A stretch of DNA of 64,000 nucleotides from Gemmatales bacterium (GTDB lineage: Bacteria; Planctomycetota; Planctomycetia; Gemmatales; HRBIN36), in assembly GCA_025060195.1 (NCBI GenBank), contig JANXCQ010000017.1, positions 1 to 64,000 on the forward strand. The letters are read 5' to 3'. Numbering within the stretch: position 1 is the stretch's first letter; every line of letters starts with the position of its first letter. Under the pieces are notes generated by a model. The model saw only the letters and a list, made by a program, of their open reading frames with translations. It was not told the origin of the DNA and did no database searches. Both the position numbers and the translations under genes were made by a program. Shown in pieces: positions 62,797-64,000 of the stretch.

Positions 62797-64000
62797 CTAG
62801 TGAGAGCGCTGTAGTTGGCTTTGCCATTGCTCGACGAGCTTGCCGATATCCCGGTAGAAATAGTCGAGGTTGGCGACCTCCGTGCCGAGGCGAAGAGCGG
62901 TTTCGTAATCTTTGTCCTGAGCCGCCAGTACTGCTAACTCGTAGAGCAGTTCCTTGCGAAGTTCTTCTTCGTTCGCAGGTAAAACTTCGAGAGCTTCCTG
63001 AAAATTGCGTTTGGCCAAGGCATAGTTTTTCTTATGAATAAAACATTTGCCCAAGCCAATCAACGCTCTGCAAGCATGTTTGGGATCCTTGCGGGCCAGT
63101 TGGAACTCACGGATAGCCTCATCCAACAATCCGAGGAGCATCAGGCGTGTCGCCAAGGCGACACGCGCCGCGTTATCATTGGGGTAGCGATCCAGCCGCG
63201 CGCGATACAAGTCCATTTCTCTACGAAGTATCTCTAAGGCCAGTTTCTCCCGTAGCTGTTTTGCTAACTCGTCGTCGGGATTCTCTTCGACACGGCGATT
63301 GGCCACGCGAAGATTCTCGCGTAGCGACTCGATTTCGATTTCCGCTAGGGCTTGGTTCAGCTCAAACTGGGGGCCAGCCTGCTTTAGGCCCTCATGAAGC
63401 ACGTGAAGAGCGTCTTCCAGTTTGCCGCGCCGCTTATAGATATCAGCCAGGCTGAGATAATGGGACACATGAGAGGGGTCGGCCGCAATCCGCTGGCGAA
63501 GCAAGTCGATTTGATGCTGCATCGGGTCGGCAAGACCGATGGTGGGTTCTCTGGGAGTGTCGGCCTCGGATTCGCCATGCTTGGCGGAGACCATCTGTTC
63601 TTGGGCTCGGGCAATGTGGCGTTCGTAACCGCCGCGCGCGATGGTTTCCATAGCGGCCAAGTCTTTCTGCTTGCGGTGGGCCTCATCATCGGTGGGACAG
63701 AGTTGGGCGACAATGGCCCAGAGCTTAACCGCCTTCTGAAAATCTCCTAAGCGCTCACATAGGCGTGCGTACTGCCGATGGCTCGCCGCATGGTGCGGGT
63801 CAGCGCCACATGCCGTCTCATAAAGCCAAGCGGCCAGATTGTATAATTCCAAAGCCTCCGCGGCTTGGCCCATGGCCAGGAGTGTGCTTACGTCCCAGGG
63901 ATTGCTACACAGAATACGCTCACCTAAAGCCAGTACATCGCGGTAATCCTGTTGTTGCTGAGCTAAGCGGAGTTTGGCACGTTGCCGCAACGTTTTCAAC
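62797..64000 (-). CDS. TPR protein (N-terminus cut by window edge)
   Basis: The frame is open to the end of the window; the first in-frame start (TTG at 63999) is probably not the true one, so the gene likely extends beyond. About 400 residues are visible. Tetratricopeptide-type helix pairs dominate: DVLALGERILCSNPWDVSTLLAMGQAAEALE, YNLAAWLYETACGADPHHA, LGDFQKAVKLWAIVAQLCPTDDEA, KRRGKLEDALHVLHEGLKQ. There is no signal peptide in the visible part. A scaffold role is likely. Confidence 0.8.
   Translation of the reverse strand, partial: LKTLRQRAKLRLAQQQQDYRDVLALGERILCSNPWDVSTLLAMGQAAEALELYNLAAWLYETACGADPHHAASHRQYARLCERLGDFQKAVKLWAIVAQLCPTDDEAHRKQKDLAAMETIARGGYERHIARAQEQMVSAKHGESEADTPREPTIGLADPMQHQIDLLRQRIAADPSHVSHYLSLADIYKRRGKLEDALHVLHEGLKQAGPQFELNQALAEIEIESLRENLRVANRRVEENPDDELAKQLREKLALEILRREMDLYRARLDRYPNDNAARVALATRLMLLGLLDEAIREFQLARKDPKHACRALIGLGKCFIHKKNYALAKRNFQEALEVLPANEEELRKELLYELAVLAAQDKDYETALRLGTEVANLDYFYRDIGKLVEQWQSQLQRSH

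Overview
The window most likely comes from a member of the Planctomycetota, probably of the Gemmata lineage. This is inferred from gene content and architecture, because no rRNA is present. The signs are a Ser/Thr kinase fused to a zinc ribbon and a beta-helix; a lipoprotein with an H-X9-DG-like tail; a cytochrome b fused to cytochrome c; a DUF2752 protein; Tyr/Pro-rich secreted mini-proteins; and several small proteins of the type seen mainly in planctomycetes. Flagellar genes with FlgH and FlgI (L and P rings) indicate a Gram-negative type envelope.

Layout. 1-7317 (minus): a comEC, GT-C glycosyltransferase, kinase run; the kinase is cut by the window edge. 7533-9545: an aminoglycoside-phosphotransferase-fold kinase and a PP2C phosphatase. 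9546-11655: a 2.1 kb stretch with no convincing gene. 11656-20956 (plus): a PilZ protein, then nuoABCDEF, a lipoprotein, and nuoGHI. The nuo leader carries a sigma70-like promoter, a terminator-like hairpin and a perfect Rex-type palindrome. 21093-24496 (plus): a prepilin peptidase and an HDOD/pseudo-receiver/GGDEF protein. 24526-33289 (minus): a nine-gene flagellar rod, ring and hook-junction operon, flgF-G-A-H-I-J-N-K-L. 33788-35242 (minus): purB.

35436-44881: a secreted mini-protein, a 66-residue protein, a zinc/manganese-type ABC binding protein and ATPase without a permease, a CDGSH protein, a lipoprotein, a DUF2752 protein, RNase III, TatD, a ferritin-like protein, an isolated nuoN and a TIM-barrel isomerase. 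44968-45039 is tRNA-Val(UAC). 45236-50221 (minus): a Rieske protein and an unusual cytochrome b/c fusion, then a ferritin-like protein and a repeat membrane protein. 50362-54780 (plus): a degenerate HAD protein, a FabZ-like protein, TrmB, a receiver/GAF-like regulator and a cytoplasmic subtilase. 54979-64000: a MoxR-type ATPase, LarC, a secreted mini-protein, HolA, a conserved hypothetical, TPR proteins and a Spy-like protein.

How it fits together. The window holds much of a respiratory chain: complex I modules split over two loci, plus a bc-type complex. The Rex-like site suggests that NADH/NAD+ balance controls complex I. c-di-GMP functions (PilZ, GGDEF) lie near the flagellar operon, and a kinase and a phosphatase lie within 6 kb of each other. 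The points most worth a second look are the Rex-type nuo leader, the cytochrome b that has lost a conserved heme ligand, and the receiver/GAF plus subtilase pair.
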